From Alkalibacterium sp. MB6 (GTDB lineage: Bacteria > Bacillota > Bacilli > Lactobacillales > Carnobacteriaceae_A): a stretch of 57,209 nucleotides of DNA. Every line of letters begins with the position of its first letter. The first letter of the stretch is position 1. The stretch is taken from NCBI RefSeq assembly GCF_009935905.1, contig NZ_PREX01000017.1, forward strand, positions 1 to 57,209, read 5' to 3'. Position numbers and translations under genes: made by a program. This document shows, piece by piece, positions 35,479-42,750 of this stretch. Below the pieces are notes generated by a model. It was not told the DNA's origin, ran no database searches, and worked only from the letters and a program-made list of their open reading frames with translations.

Positions 35479-36289
35479 CGCTTTCACCAACCGTTCTGAA
35501 GGCACCACTGCCTTCCAGGTTCTTTAGAAGTGTCTTTCTGGTATCCTTATACCCGGGACCATTCATTCCAATTCGAATGAACCAGGTTCTGAGTGAATAC
35601 TTTGGATTATCATCCTGAGCCTGTTTGAAGGAAGCCCTCTTTAAGGTTCTGGCATAGCCCGCTATAAGGACACATAGGTCTTGAAATGCTTTGATTCTTT
35701 CTGGATTCAGCTTTGAGCTGAAAAGTTTGAAAGTGAACGTCTGCTCTTCAAAATCAATCTCATATCCTGGACATCTGTCTGGTCCCAGTTCTTCAATGGC
35801 TTCTTTAAGTCCCTGCAAATCTTTAATCTCAATCTTATTTAGATCTTCTGCAAATGTCTCGTCCATGAAGGCCGTCTTTGTTTCAAAGGCCATCATAATG
35901 AGTCGCTGCTTACTGTAAAGCATGTTGATGATATTCTTCAAGCTATCAGCTGTATGCTCTTCAAAGTTCAGTTTGACTTCAACCCCTCCGAGATCTTCCA
36001 GGATCCTGTCCGCTCCTTCTTTCTGAGTTATTTCTGAAACCGCTGAATCATCAATCGGCTTCTGAATGTTTTGCTCTTGATTGACCGTGGGTTCTGATTC
36101 CATTTTAGGATTCAGAATCTCTTCCATGGTGATGGTCTCTCCATCTCCCTTGGTGATACCGCCATGCCTGTCAATGGTGTAGACTTCATTTTCAGTTGTG
36201 ATTTCATAAGCAAAGCTTGGAACACTCAAGTATTTAGGTTTCATGCCAAAGTGCTCACTCAGTTGTTTGATCATTTCTTTCCGGTCCAT
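35468..36289 (-). CDS. Conserved phage protein sharing the C-terminal domain of the amidoligase
   Basis: This 273-residue protein has an N-terminal part (MDRKEMIKQLSEHFG, YEITTENEVYTIDR), an acidic linker (about 60-95), a middle domain (VEVKLNFEEHTADSLKNIINM) and a C-terminal domain NPKYSLRTWFIRIGMNG. That last part matches the end of the amidoligase at 37700 (NPKFSMRTWMNRIGFIG, then a shared L.K.L.GS.A end). Relatives are labelled virulence-related in clostridial elements. Start ATG 36289 has GGAGG 7 bp ahead; the ATG two codons up is too close. Promoter copy 36321-36350 lies directly upstream. Function unknown. Confidence 0.75.
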   Translation of the reverse strand: MDRKEMIKQLSEHFGMKPKYLSVPSFAYEITTENEVYTIDRHGGITKGDGETITMEEILNPKMESEPTVNQEQNIQKPIDDSAVSEITQKEGADRILEDLGGVEVKLNFEEHTADSLKNIINMLYSKQRLIMMAFETKTAFMDETFAEDLNKIEIKDLQGLKEAIEELGPDRCPGYEIDFEEQTFTFKLFSSKLNPERIKAFQDLCVLIAGYARTLKRASFKQAQDDNPKYSLRTWFIRIGMNGPGYKDTRKTLLKNLEGSGAFRTVGESDET

Positions 36290-36320
36290 TTTCATACCTC
36301 CTCTAAGTTTTGGTACTTAC

Positions 36321-36350
36321 ATATATCACTCTAAACACAGGATATAGCAA
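36321..36350 (-). promoter_or_regulatory. Copy 2 of the phage promoter-like element
   Basis: TTGCTA, 18 bp ending in GTTTAGAGTG, then ATATAT on the minus strand. The likely transcription start lies about 12 bp before AGGAGG of the 273-residue gene. Confidence 0.75.
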
Positions 36351-36432
36351 GGTATTTCACCGGCTTTTTAAACATAAATGCACTAAATTATCCGCACTGC
36401 TGTAGCGATGCTTATAATTTAATGCACTACCT

Positions 36433-36453
36433 AAAAAAGGGCTGCTTGCCCTT
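36433..36453 (-). terminator. Terminator after 104-residue gene
   Basis: AAGGGC-AAGCA-GCCCTT with a run of six T on the minus strand, 9 bp after the stop at 36462. It separates the gene pair from the next promoter. Confidence 0.75.
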
Positions 36454-36461
36454 CTTCAGTC

Positions 36462-36773
36462 TTAAAGTTCAAGGCCGGTATACCGTGGGTAGTCGTAATT
36501 TTCCGTATTTACAAGGACCTTCTCTCCGCTGTCGATGTTTACGACTCGGATGCATCTGATTCTACCCTCTTGGTCCATCCCACCATCTTCATGTGAAATC
36601 CATGGCTGATCTTTTAAGAAGTCCTGGGCAAAATCTCTGAACTCATCATCCTTTAGAATCACTTCTCTTGTAATGGTGTAAGGTTGCCCTTTCTTTCCCG
36701 CTTTGATGGCTTGGTGGGTGAGTTCTTTAAGCTCTACCAGGTCACATACCTTTCTACCGAATAGTGCTTTCAT
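36462..36773 (-). CDS. Small protein of accessory cluster
   Basis: This 103-residue protein (MKALFGRKVCDLVELKEL..) starts at ATG 36773, overlapping the previous stop as TGATG, with GGGAGG ahead. It has an alpha-beta pattern and a final YDYPRYTGLEL. Resembles DUF6329-like proteins of clostridial mobile elements by memory; function unknown. Confidence 0.65.
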   Translation of the reverse strand: MKALFGRKVCDLVELKELTHQAIKAGKKGQPYTITREVILKDDEFRDFAQDFLKDQPWISHEDGGMDQEGRIRCIRVVNIDSGEKVLVNTENYDYPRYTGLEL

Positions 36774-36964
36774 CACTTTTTTCCTCCCACGCTTTTGAAA
36801 CATCCTGTTTCAAGAAATTCCTCCATCTCTCCTGGGGTGTAGATCAGGCATTCATCATCGGCTTCCTCAATAGGTGCCAGAATAAAATCCCTACCCCATT
36901 TGCCAGCGATCTCATAAACCTTACCCCTTTTGTTTTCAAACCTGTCTTTCTTCTGAATCATCAT
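36773..36964 (-). CDS. Small protein of accessory cluster
   Basis: This 63-residue soluble protein, MMIQKKDRF..RGKVYEIAGKWGRDFILAPIEE, is beta-rich. AGGAGG precedes the ATG. It forms a two-gene unit with the next gene under promoter copy 3. No recognised family. Confidence 0.65.
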   Translation of the reverse strand: MMIQKKDRFENKRGKVYEIAGKWGRDFILAPIEEADDECLIYTPGEMEEFLETGCFKSVGGKK

Positions 36965-37005
36965 TTCCTTGACCTCCTCGCATTTTGTTTGCTTATGGTA
37001 CTACC

Positions 37006-37035
37006 ATATATCACTCTAAAGCTACATAGATGCAA
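37006..37035 (-). promoter_or_regulatory. Copy 3 of the phage promoter-like element
   Basis: TTGCAT, 18 bp ending in CTTTAGAGTG, then ATATAT on the minus strand, 42 bp before the ATG at 36964. It is the most divergent copy outside the core. Confidence 0.7.
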
Positions 37036-37071
37036 GTCTTATCTTGAGAAATGATGTATTTTTTATAAGGC

Positions 37072-37560
37072 TTACAGAAAACTAGGTGGATACTTCCTGA
37101 TGGCTTTCTCACTGATTGCCAGAGCATCCTCTATAAATGCTTCGTCAAAACCGGCAGCCCTATAACCTTCTTTCACAGTCTCTAGATAACTTCTGCTTGG
37201 AAGATTGAGATGGATTCTATCCAGAATCTTATCGGTCATAATATACACCATGGCTGTAATGACTGTTCCATCCTCTAGGTTTACCTTCACATCTTCCTTT
37301 TCATAGAACCTGGGATAGCCTTCGTAAAAGTCCAGTGCCTTTTCATCTTCCGGCTCAAGTTCCCAAATCACCACAGGAACCTTACCACCACGTTTTTTCT
37401 CAATGGTGCAGTAGGCGTTTTCCATTTGACCCTTAAATAGCAAGCGGTATCCTTTTAGCACCCCTTTCCCATAGGCCTTAGCCGTTGGGCACCTCATAGC
37501 CATTTGACTGATATTGAGATTGGATCCATAGGCCGCTCCCAGTCTTTTTTCTACTTTCAT
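37072..37560 (-). CDS. Gamma-glutamylcyclotransferase (AIG2-like)
   Basis: This 162-residue enzyme has the AAYGSNL substrate loop near the start and the acidic DEKALDFYEGYPRFYE segment of the GGCT/AIG2 superfamily. Members release gamma-glutamyl groups as 5-oxoproline. The proposed target here is the product of the adjacent amidoligase, which would form gamma-glutamyl-type amide links. I use ATG 37560 (GGAG 5 bp ahead); GTG 37566 is possible. It is the second gene of the unit opened by promoter copy 4. Substrate is inferred. Confidence 0.85.
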   Translation of the reverse strand: MKVEKRLGAAYGSNLNISQMAMRCPTAKAYGKGVLKGYRLLFKGQMENAYCTIEKKRGGKVPVVIWELEPEDEKALDFYEGYPRFYEKEDVKVNLEDGTVITAMVYIMTDKILDRIHLNLPSRSYLETVKEGYRAAGFDEAFIEDALAISEKAIRKYPPSFL

Positions 37561-37597
37561 TGTCACTCCATCCTTTCTAACACTTGGCGTCTGTCCC

Positions 37598-37692
37598 CCT
37601 ATCTTCGCCTGTGTGGGCTTTTGTTTGAAGATAGGAACCCTTCTACCACCTTAAGAGCGGTCTCCCGCTCGGTGGGTTTGAAGGCGCCGCCT
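37598..37692 (-). ncRNA. Candidate structured RNA in amidoligase-cyclotransferase gap
   Basis: The 139-bp gap is GC-richer than its neighbours and, read on the minus strand, holds a palindromic GGCGGCGCC block, a hairpin CCACC-GAGCGG-GAGA-CCGCTC-TTAA-GGTGG closed by a GNRA loop (37646-37675), and CCTATCTTC/GAAGATAGG (37598-37635). No terminator follows the amidoligase. It could be a leader controlling the cyclotransferase, a processing site or an independent RNA. An open frame of about 40 codons without start also crosses it. Confidence 0.45.
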
Positions 37693-37699
37693 TTTTTAT

Positions 37700-38626
37700 C
37701 TATGCGGCTGTGCGAAATCTCCAGGCTGCACTACCATCCAGGTGCTTGCAAAGGTGCTCTCTGCAGTTCTTGAAATCGTCTCCGATAAAGCCGATTCGGT
37801 TCATCCAGGTTCTCATGGAGAACTTCGGGTTTTCAATCTGTGGCTTCTTGCTGCTGGCACTCTTTTGGGTCAAGGCCTGGTGGTTTATGGCAAGGCTGAG
37901 TGCTACGTAGCTTCTGATTTTTCCTGCATGAAGATTTGGGTTGTTAAACCCTCTTAGTTCAACCGTTCCACATCCGTTGAAAAAGCTATGGAGATTCAAG
38001 AAATTATATCTGCTATTATGATAGTGTCTTTCCCTTCTCTCACTGTAGCCCTGGTACCAGATATCTTCAATCTGCTTCATGGTGGTTGGCTTTTTCTTGT
38101 TCATACTTTCAACAAGGCTTTGGTCCATCTTCTTGCAGTAGTGCATTCTTCTTCTCTCTATCTGAAGGGCATCGTATAAAAGGTCATTTCTTGAGTAGAT
38201 GATATTCATGAAGTTTCTGAAGGACCTTGGCGTGTGATCTCGACCATCCAAATGAATGTGTATCCCTGTGCAGTTTTGCTGTTCCGAAAAAGCTCCGGCT
38301 TTCCTGAGTTTTCTCACCATCTCCTGAAGGTCACCCATGTCCTTTTCGTAGGTTAGGATTGGGCTAACCAGTTCCACGCTGTATTCACTGTTTGCGCTAA
38401 CCTTTTGTCCGCCCGTTCGCTTTTGGCACTTGATGCTGCCATCGTACATGATCTTCCAAACCCGTCCATCTCTAGCTGTGATTTTTAAGGTTTTGTAATA
38501 GTCGTAAACCTCTTCGATGGATCCGCCTAAATGCTCTGCGACAATCTTAGCCGCTTTTCTTCTTGTGATTCCTGTCATTTCAATTTCGATTCCAAAGTTG
38601 CTTTTTAAGAATTCTTTACTTGCCAT
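37700..38626 (-). CDS. Amidoligase family (COOH-NH2 ligase) protein
   Basis: This 308-residue enzyme is of the Amidoligase_2 type, distant kin of gamma-glutamylcysteine synthetase and glutamine synthetase. Signatures: FGIEIEMTGITRRKA, YSVELVSPIL, TGIHIHLDGRDHTPRSFRNFMNI and FFNGCGTVELRGFN, the scattered acids and His serving ATP-metal binding. It would join a carboxyl to an amine in a peptide or small molecule. The last ~45 residues form an extra domain shared with the gene at 35468. AAAGGGG precedes the ATG; promoter copy 4 is 48 bp upstream. Confidence 0.85.
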   Translation of the reverse strand: MASKEFLKSNFGIEIEMTGITRRKAAKIVAEHLGGSIEEVYDYYKTLKITARDGRVWKIMYDGSIKCQKRTGGQKVSANSEYSVELVSPILTYEKDMGDLQEMVRKLRKAGAFSEQQNCTGIHIHLDGRDHTPRSFRNFMNIIYSRNDLLYDALQIERRRMHYCKKMDQSLVESMNKKKPTTMKQIEDIWYQGYSERRERHYHNSRYNFLNLHSFFNGCGTVELRGFNNPNLHAGKIRSYVALSLAINHQALTQKSASSKKPQIENPKFSMRTWMNRIGFIGDDFKNCREHLCKHLDGSAAWRFRTAA

Positions 38627-38673
38627 GTGTTCTTGCCCCTTTCTTGTTTAGGTGTGTTTCTTTTGTCATGTAC

Positions 38674-38703
38674 ATATATCACTCTAAACAAGATATATAG
38701 CAA
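38674..38703 (-). promoter_or_regulatory. Copy 4 of the phage promoter-like element
   Basis: TTGCTA, 18 bp ending in GTTTAGAGTG, then ATATAT on the minus strand, 48 bp before the amidoligase ATG and 30 bp after the methylase stop. Confidence 0.75.
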
Positions 38704-38732
38704 GTCATTTATGAAGAAAAACCACTTCCGAT

Positions 38733-39968
38733 TTATACACCTTCAACCACTTCAAGAGAACAGGCCACTGCATATGCCACGTTCACTGTTACTGCATTTC
38801 CTGCCTGTTTGTAGAGCTGGTTGTCGGAATTAACAGTCCTTGCTTTTTCAAACATCTCATCAGGAAAACCCTGAAGTCGAAAACACTCTTTCGGAGTCAA
38901 CCTTCGAATTCGCAGCTCCTTCGACAAAGTTCCCTGCATGCATTGGGTATCAAGGGTCTGTGCCACCTTTTTGCCTACACGTCCTCTTCTTGTCTTGCTT
39001 CCAGGAAATGAGATGTTTATGCTATCCCCTTCTTCCGCTTCAGCATATCCCTTTTTTGTGGCTTCTCTGATAGCCACTCCGTGACGATCTTGGGAAGTGA
39101 GGGTGAACATAGGCTCATCGCACTCTTTCATTCTTCTTCCGTTTTGTCTTTTCTCAGCCCTGTCCGGTGTAAGAACAGGGTGGGCTTCTAGAACTGCACT
39201 GTTCATTGCAGTGCGGTTGACGATTCCTGAGGTGTACCTTGAGGTTAGGCATCTGGACTCTTTGGTGATCTTCGATTTTTGCGTGGACTGATCAATGAAA
39301 TAAAGTCCCGTCTTTGCCCCAGCCCCACCAGCATTACTGGCAAGAGTACAGGATATCCCTTCAGTACTCATGACACGATACCCTTGAGGCCCCGCTATAA
39401 TTTGCTTAATAGCTGCTCCGTTTTCTCCTTCGACAGGTAATATTTCTCGTCTACCTCTGCTTCTAAGATGTGCGACAATAAACACCCGTTCCCTGTTTTG
39501 GGGGACTCCGAAGTTTTTAGAGTTAAGCACTTGCCACATTGCATCATACCCCGCTTCATCCAGTTCAGAGAGAACGGTGGCAAAATCGAATCCAGAATTA
39601 ATTGATAGCAGGTTTTTAACGTTCTCAATGAGTAGGAATGTGGGTTTATCTTCTTCTTTTTTGCCTTTGACGAGATCAATGATGCTGAAATAGATGCCAC
39701 TTCTTTCTCCTCTAAGTCCCTTTTGCTTTCCGGCAACTGAGATGTCCTGGCATGGGAATCCAAAACACCAGATGTCTGCGTAGGGGATTTCATCTGATTT
39801 AAGTTTTGTGACGTCATCCGCAAACCACTCTCCTTCCGTATCAAACATAGCTTTATAGCTTCTAACAGCGTATTTATCATATTCACAAAATCCAATGCAT
39901 TTATGACCGGCAAGTTCCAACCCCAGTCTGAATCCACCAATACCTGAACAGAAATCAAGGAAGTTCAT
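38733..39968 (-). CDS. DNA (cytosine-5-)-methyltransferase
   Basis: This 411-residue C5 methylase begins directly with motif I (MNFLDFCSGIGGFRLGL), then FGFPCQDIS (catalytic Cys), ENVKNLL, QNRERVF, a long variable target region and QAGNAVTVNV at the end. The start overlaps the end of the ParB-methylase gene by 14 bp, so both are made together. It probably modifies phage DNA against host restriction; no nuclease partner is seen. The longer frame to 40043 belongs to the overlap. Confidence 0.93.
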   Translation of the reverse strand: MNFLDFCSGIGGFRLGLELAGHKCIGFCEYDKYAVRSYKAMFDTEGEWFADDVTKLKSDEIPYADIWCFGFPCQDISVAGKQKGLRGERSGIYFSIIDLVKGKKEEDKPTFLLIENVKNLLSINSGFDFATVLSELDEAGYDAMWQVLNSKNFGVPQNRERVFIVAHLRSRGRREILPVEGENGAAIKQIIAGPQGYRVMSTEGISCTLASNAGGAGAKTGLYFIDQSTQKSKITKESRCLTSRYTSGIVNRTAMNSAVLEAHPVLTPDRAEKRQNGRRMKECDEPMFTLTSQDRHGVAIREATKKGYAEAEEGDSINISFPGSKTRRGRVGKKVAQTLDTQCMQGTLSKELRIRRLTPKECFRLQGFPDEMFEKARTVNSDNQLYKQAGNAVTVNVAYAVACSLEVVEGV

Positions 39969-41223
39969 GCTCAGCACTCCCTTCCTCTTGAAAATCCTTA
40001 TATGCGATTTTTTCTCCGTCCCGAAGTACATATACATCTGCATCTGTCCCGACCTGCTCGATGTATCTTTTCACAATGACTGTGGCATACTTGGGGTCAA
40101 GTTCTAGTGTATAGGCGATTCGGTCGATCTGTTCACAGGCAATGAGTGTAGAACCGCTGCCACCAAATAGGTCCATGACAATCCCGTTAACCTGGGATGA
40201 ATTCTTAATGGGGTAGCAAAGAAGCGGCACCGGCTTCATGGTTGGATGTTCGCCATTCTTCTTTGGTTTATCGTAGTTCCATACTGTGGTTTCAGATCTA
40301 CCGGTAAACCATTTGTGTTTACCGCCTCTAAGCCATCCAAAGAGAATCGGTTCATGGATCCAGTTGTATGGGCTTCTGCTAAGAACCAGAGAGTTCTTCT
40401 TCCAGATACACACGCCACTTAAGTGAAAGCCCGCTTCAATGAAAGCCTTTCTGAAATTAAGTCCTTCTGTGTCCGCATGGAAAACATAGATGGATCCACC
40501 TGGAGCAGTATGCTCCGCCATGTTTTTAAAGGCTGCAAGCAGGAAGCTGTAGAAGGTGTCGTTATCTTGTTTATCATTTTGAATCTTAAGACCGCTGGCG
40601 CTTTCGAAGTCCACATTGTAAGGAGGATCTGTCAGGACGAGATTGGCGTTCTTTCCATCCATAAGCTTTTCAACATCTTCAGGTTTCGTTGCATCACCAC
40701 AAAGAAGACGGTGTCTCCCGAGGAGCCATACATCTCCCGGCTTAACGAAGGCCGCTTCCTCTAATGCTTTATTCACATCGTAATCATCATCTTTTGCATC
40801 CTTATCATGAACCTGGCTAAAGAGGTCTTCAATCTCTGCAGCATCAAATCCGGTAAGGGTCACATCGAAGTCCTGTGCTTCCAGATCTTTAATCAGATCC
40901 GCCAGAGCTTCAAACTCCCAATCGCCTGTGACTTTATTTAGCGCAACATTGAGAGCCTTTTCTCTTTCAGAACTCATCTTAACAATGACACATTCGACTT
41001 CTGTGTGACCTTCTGCCACCAGCACCTTATATCTTTGATGGCCTCCGACAATATTGCCCGTCTCTTCATTCCAGATGATTGGCTCTACATACCCAAATTC
41101 GGTCATGGACCTTTTCAGCTTTTCATAAGCTGGATCTCCGGGCTTCAAATCTTTTCTTGGGTTATATTCTGCCGGATTGATATCCGTTACCGGCACTTTT
41201 CTTATAACCATGTCCTGTTTCAT
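39955..41223 (-). CDS. ParB-like domain fused to DNA methyltransferase
   Basis: This 422-residue protein has an N-terminal ParB/sulfiredoxin-like domain (NPAEYNPRKDL, GNIVGGHQRYKVL; about 10-95) and a C-terminal amino-methyltransferase of beta order: DPPYN first, then DLFGGSGST. It methylates adenine N6 or cytosine N4. The ParB-like part may guide or hydrolyse nucleotides. Start ATG 41223 after GGAGGG. A terminator-like stem lies 25 bp before the start. It is common in clostridial phages near the packaging genes. Confidence 0.92.
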   Translation of the reverse strand: MKQDMVIRKVPVTDINPAEYNPRKDLKPGDPAYEKLKRSMTEFGYVEPIIWNEETGNIVGGHQRYKVLVAEGHTEVECVIVKMSSEREKALNVALNKVTGDWEFEALADLIKDLEAQDFDVTLTGFDAAEIEDLFSQVHDKDAKDDDYDVNKALEEAAFVKPGDVWLLGRHRLLCGDATKPEDVEKLMDGKNANLVLTDPPYNVDFESASGLKIQNDKQDNDTFYSFLLAAFKNMAEHTAPGGSIYVFHADTEGLNFRKAFIEAGFHLSGVCIWKKNSLVLSRSPYNWIHEPILFGWLRGGKHKWFTGRSETTVWNYDKPKKNGEHPTMKPVPLLCYPIKNSSQVNGIVMDLFGGSGSTLIACEQIDRIAYTLELDPKYATVIVKRYIEQVGTDADVYVLRDGEKIAYKDFQEEGSAEHELP

Positions 41224-41247
41224 CAGATTCCCTCCGTTTCTTGGCAT

Positions 41248-41278
41248 TAAAAAAGCCCGTGACCGCAGTCATCAGGCT
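41248..41278 (-). terminator. Terminator-like hairpin directly before ParB-methylase gene
   Basis: On the minus strand AGCCTGATGAC pairs imperfectly with GTCACGGGCT (loop TGCG) and runs into TTTTTT, ending about 15 bp before the ribosome site. As leader element it may attenuate the downstream genes; as terminator it ends the HNH transcript. Confidence 0.6.
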
Positions 41279-41521
41279 AAAGCTTGTAAAATATGATAGT
41301 AAAACACCTGTATTTCAAGGCTGTAATGCATTCACTTTGATTAGGTTCCCTGTCTATTCATGGGTCGCTATATCCCACTATTCATGCTATTTCCAGAAGA
41401 TTATCTCCCCTTGAATATTGCGAAGAAAAGTTGGGATATACCCCCCTTGCGATTTTTGCGATTTCTCACAGAAGACCCTTGCGCGTTGTCGTTTAGCCAC
41501 TTCTGTAGAGATTGAGACCCC
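41279..41521. other. Gap after HNH gene, possible cos/packaging region
   Basis: The 243-bp gap begins (minus strand) with a G-rich tract (GGGGGTAGGGGG), later GGGGGGTATATCCC, then AT-rich DNA. In HK97-type cos phages the cohesive-end site commonly lies just after the HNH gene. In this phage terS is 6.5 kb further on. No gene is supported here; an open frame at 41401-41712 overlaps HNH out of frame. Confidence 0.3.
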
Positions 41522-41890
41522 CTACCCCCTCGCAGGCTTAGGATTGTTTCCAAAGCCGCCATCTTCTTCAGCAGTCTTCTTGGAGTGACAACTTTTACAC
41601 AGTGGCTGCCAGTTGTTTTTGTTCCAGAAGAGCTTCCGGTCACCACCATGTGGTTTGATGTGGTCCACCTCAGTAGCTGGCGTGAGTCTTCTTTCTCTCT
41701 CGCAGTGAACACACAGGGGATGCTTCTTAAGAAACTCCTTGCTGGCCTTTCGCCACTGATAGGTGTACATCTTAGAACTCCTGTCGTTCTGGACTCTAAT
41801 CATTTCTTTCTTGTGCTTCTCACAATATCTATCATGGGTCAGCGATTGACACCCAGGATAGTTACAGATGCTCTTTGGTTTCCAAGGCAT
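41522..41890 (-). CDS. HNH endonuclease
   Basis: This 122-residue protein has Cys pairs (CNYPGC, CVHCERE, CKSCHSKK) around the HNH core ATEVDHIKPHGGD...NWQPLCKSCH. In cos phages these nucleases help terminase cut at the packaging site. Start ATG 41890 after GGAGG. A terminator-like stem lies 37 bp upstream, so the gene opens a new transcription unit or depends on read-through. Confidence 0.92.
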   Translation of the reverse strand: MPWKPKSICNYPGCQSLTHDRYCEKHKKEMIRVQNDRSSKMYTYQWRKASKEFLKKHPLCVHCERERRLTPATEVDHIKPHGGDRKLFWNKNNWQPLCKSCHSKKTAEEDGGFGNNPKPARG

Positions 41891-41925
41891 CAGCTTCACC
41901 TCCCGTTTTTTCCCTTAAAAAGGTA

Positions 41926-41956
41926 TAGAAAAAGCTCCAGTTCCTTAACCAGAGCT
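41926..41956 (-). terminator. Terminator between DUF1492 and HNH genes
   Basis: AGCTCTGGTT-AAGG-AACTGGAGCT (10 pairs with two G-T) followed by TTTTT on the minus strand. It marks the end of the early operon, yet lies 36 bp before the HNH start. Confidence 0.75.
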
Positions 41957-42021
41957 TGGCATCCTTGGAATGCTGCGTTTCCCAAGAGTCGTATCGATTT
42001 AGCTTGGGCGTATGCTACAGC

Positions 42022-42061
42022 ATATCGTGTATCGGAATTTTTCTACACCTTTACACGATAT
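42022..42061. promoter_or_regulatory. Inverted repeat in early/late border gap
   Basis: ATATCGTGTA and TACACGATAT form a 10-bp inverted repeat with a 20-bp spacer; TATGCT-AC-AGCATA lies beside it. The gap 41891-42097 separates the early and late genes and is the natural place for a late-operon control site. Confidence 0.4.
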
Positions 42062-42097
42062 ACTATATCATCATGGGGCAGTGCCCTTCTATGCCCT

Positions 42098-42520
42098 TTA
42101 CTGCCCACTTGCATTCACACGTTCAAATTGCTTCAATGCTTTCCCGTGTACTTTGAATACCGTTCGATTGTTGTAGTTTAGTTGCTGGGCAATGTCCTCC
42201 CAGTTCTTTCCGTTGATGTAGCGCATCTCAAGAAGGAGCTGGTAGTTGATATCTTCCATCTTGTTGATGGTATCCTGAATGGTCTTCTTCAAATCGATCA
42301 GTCGGTTGAAGTCAGCATTGATTTCTTCTTCAAGCTCGATGACTTTCACAATGGTGCTCTCCATTCTACTCTTTTCGTTGTTGCCTCCGGTCACTTTATC
42401 ATCTCTGAAACTGGACGTCACTTTCATTGACAGTCCTCTCAATGTCTCAAGCTGCTCCAGTTTACTTTCAATCATCTGGTCCAGCCACAGAGCTTGTGAC
42501 AAGTATTCTTTTGCATTCAT
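42098..42520 (-). CDS. DUF1492-like phage transcriptional regulator
   Basis: This 140-residue protein has a coiled-coil N-terminal half and a C-terminal sigma-region-4-like helix-turn-helix (LLLEMRYINGKNWEDIAQQLNY). DUF1492/ArpU-like proteins close the early operon in many Firmicutes phages and activate late genes. GGAGG precedes ATG 42520. The terminator and inverted repeats just downstream fit such a role. Confidence 0.85.
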   Translation of the reverse strand: MNAKEYLSQALWLDQMIESKLEQLETLRGLSMKVTSSFRDDKVTGGNNEKSRMESTIVKVIELEEEINADFNRLIDLKKTIQDTINKMEDINYQLLLEMRYINGKNWEDIAQQLNYNNRTVFKVHGKALKQFERVNASGQ

Positions 42521-42522
42521 TA

Positions 42523-42750
42523 TCACACCTCCGTTTCGTCTAAAAGACTCATCTTACCTCCGTAATATAAAGTCATTATGTTCTTTCTTGATGCCGGATC
42601 CATCAGTCTGATCCTTGCAAACACCTTCTTTTGTTCTTCCACTGCTCTGGCTTTGGTCTTAAAGAACGGGCATCCTTCTCCTTGACACCGTCTGATTTTC
42701 AGTGCCTTACAGTTCCCGTTCCTATAAGCAAAACAATGCTGCTCCATCAT
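42523..42750 (-). CDS. Small Cys-rich phage protein
   Basis: This 75-residue protein has five Cys (CFAYRNGNCKALKIRRCQGEGCPFF), typical of a zinc-knuckle protein, and a helical tail. Its ATG overlaps the stop of the previous gene. Function unknown; common in clostridial phages at this place. Confidence 0.75.
   Translation of the reverse strand: MMEQHCFAYRNGNCKALKIRRCQGEGCPFFKTKARAVEEQKKVFARIRLMDPASRKNIMTLYYGGKMSLLDETEV

Noticed and set aside
41585-42181. 198-residue open frame on the plus strand over the HNH gene and the gap after it
   Set aside because: It is antisense to HNH, lacks a ribosome site and reads through a terminator and palindromes; no protein-like pattern.
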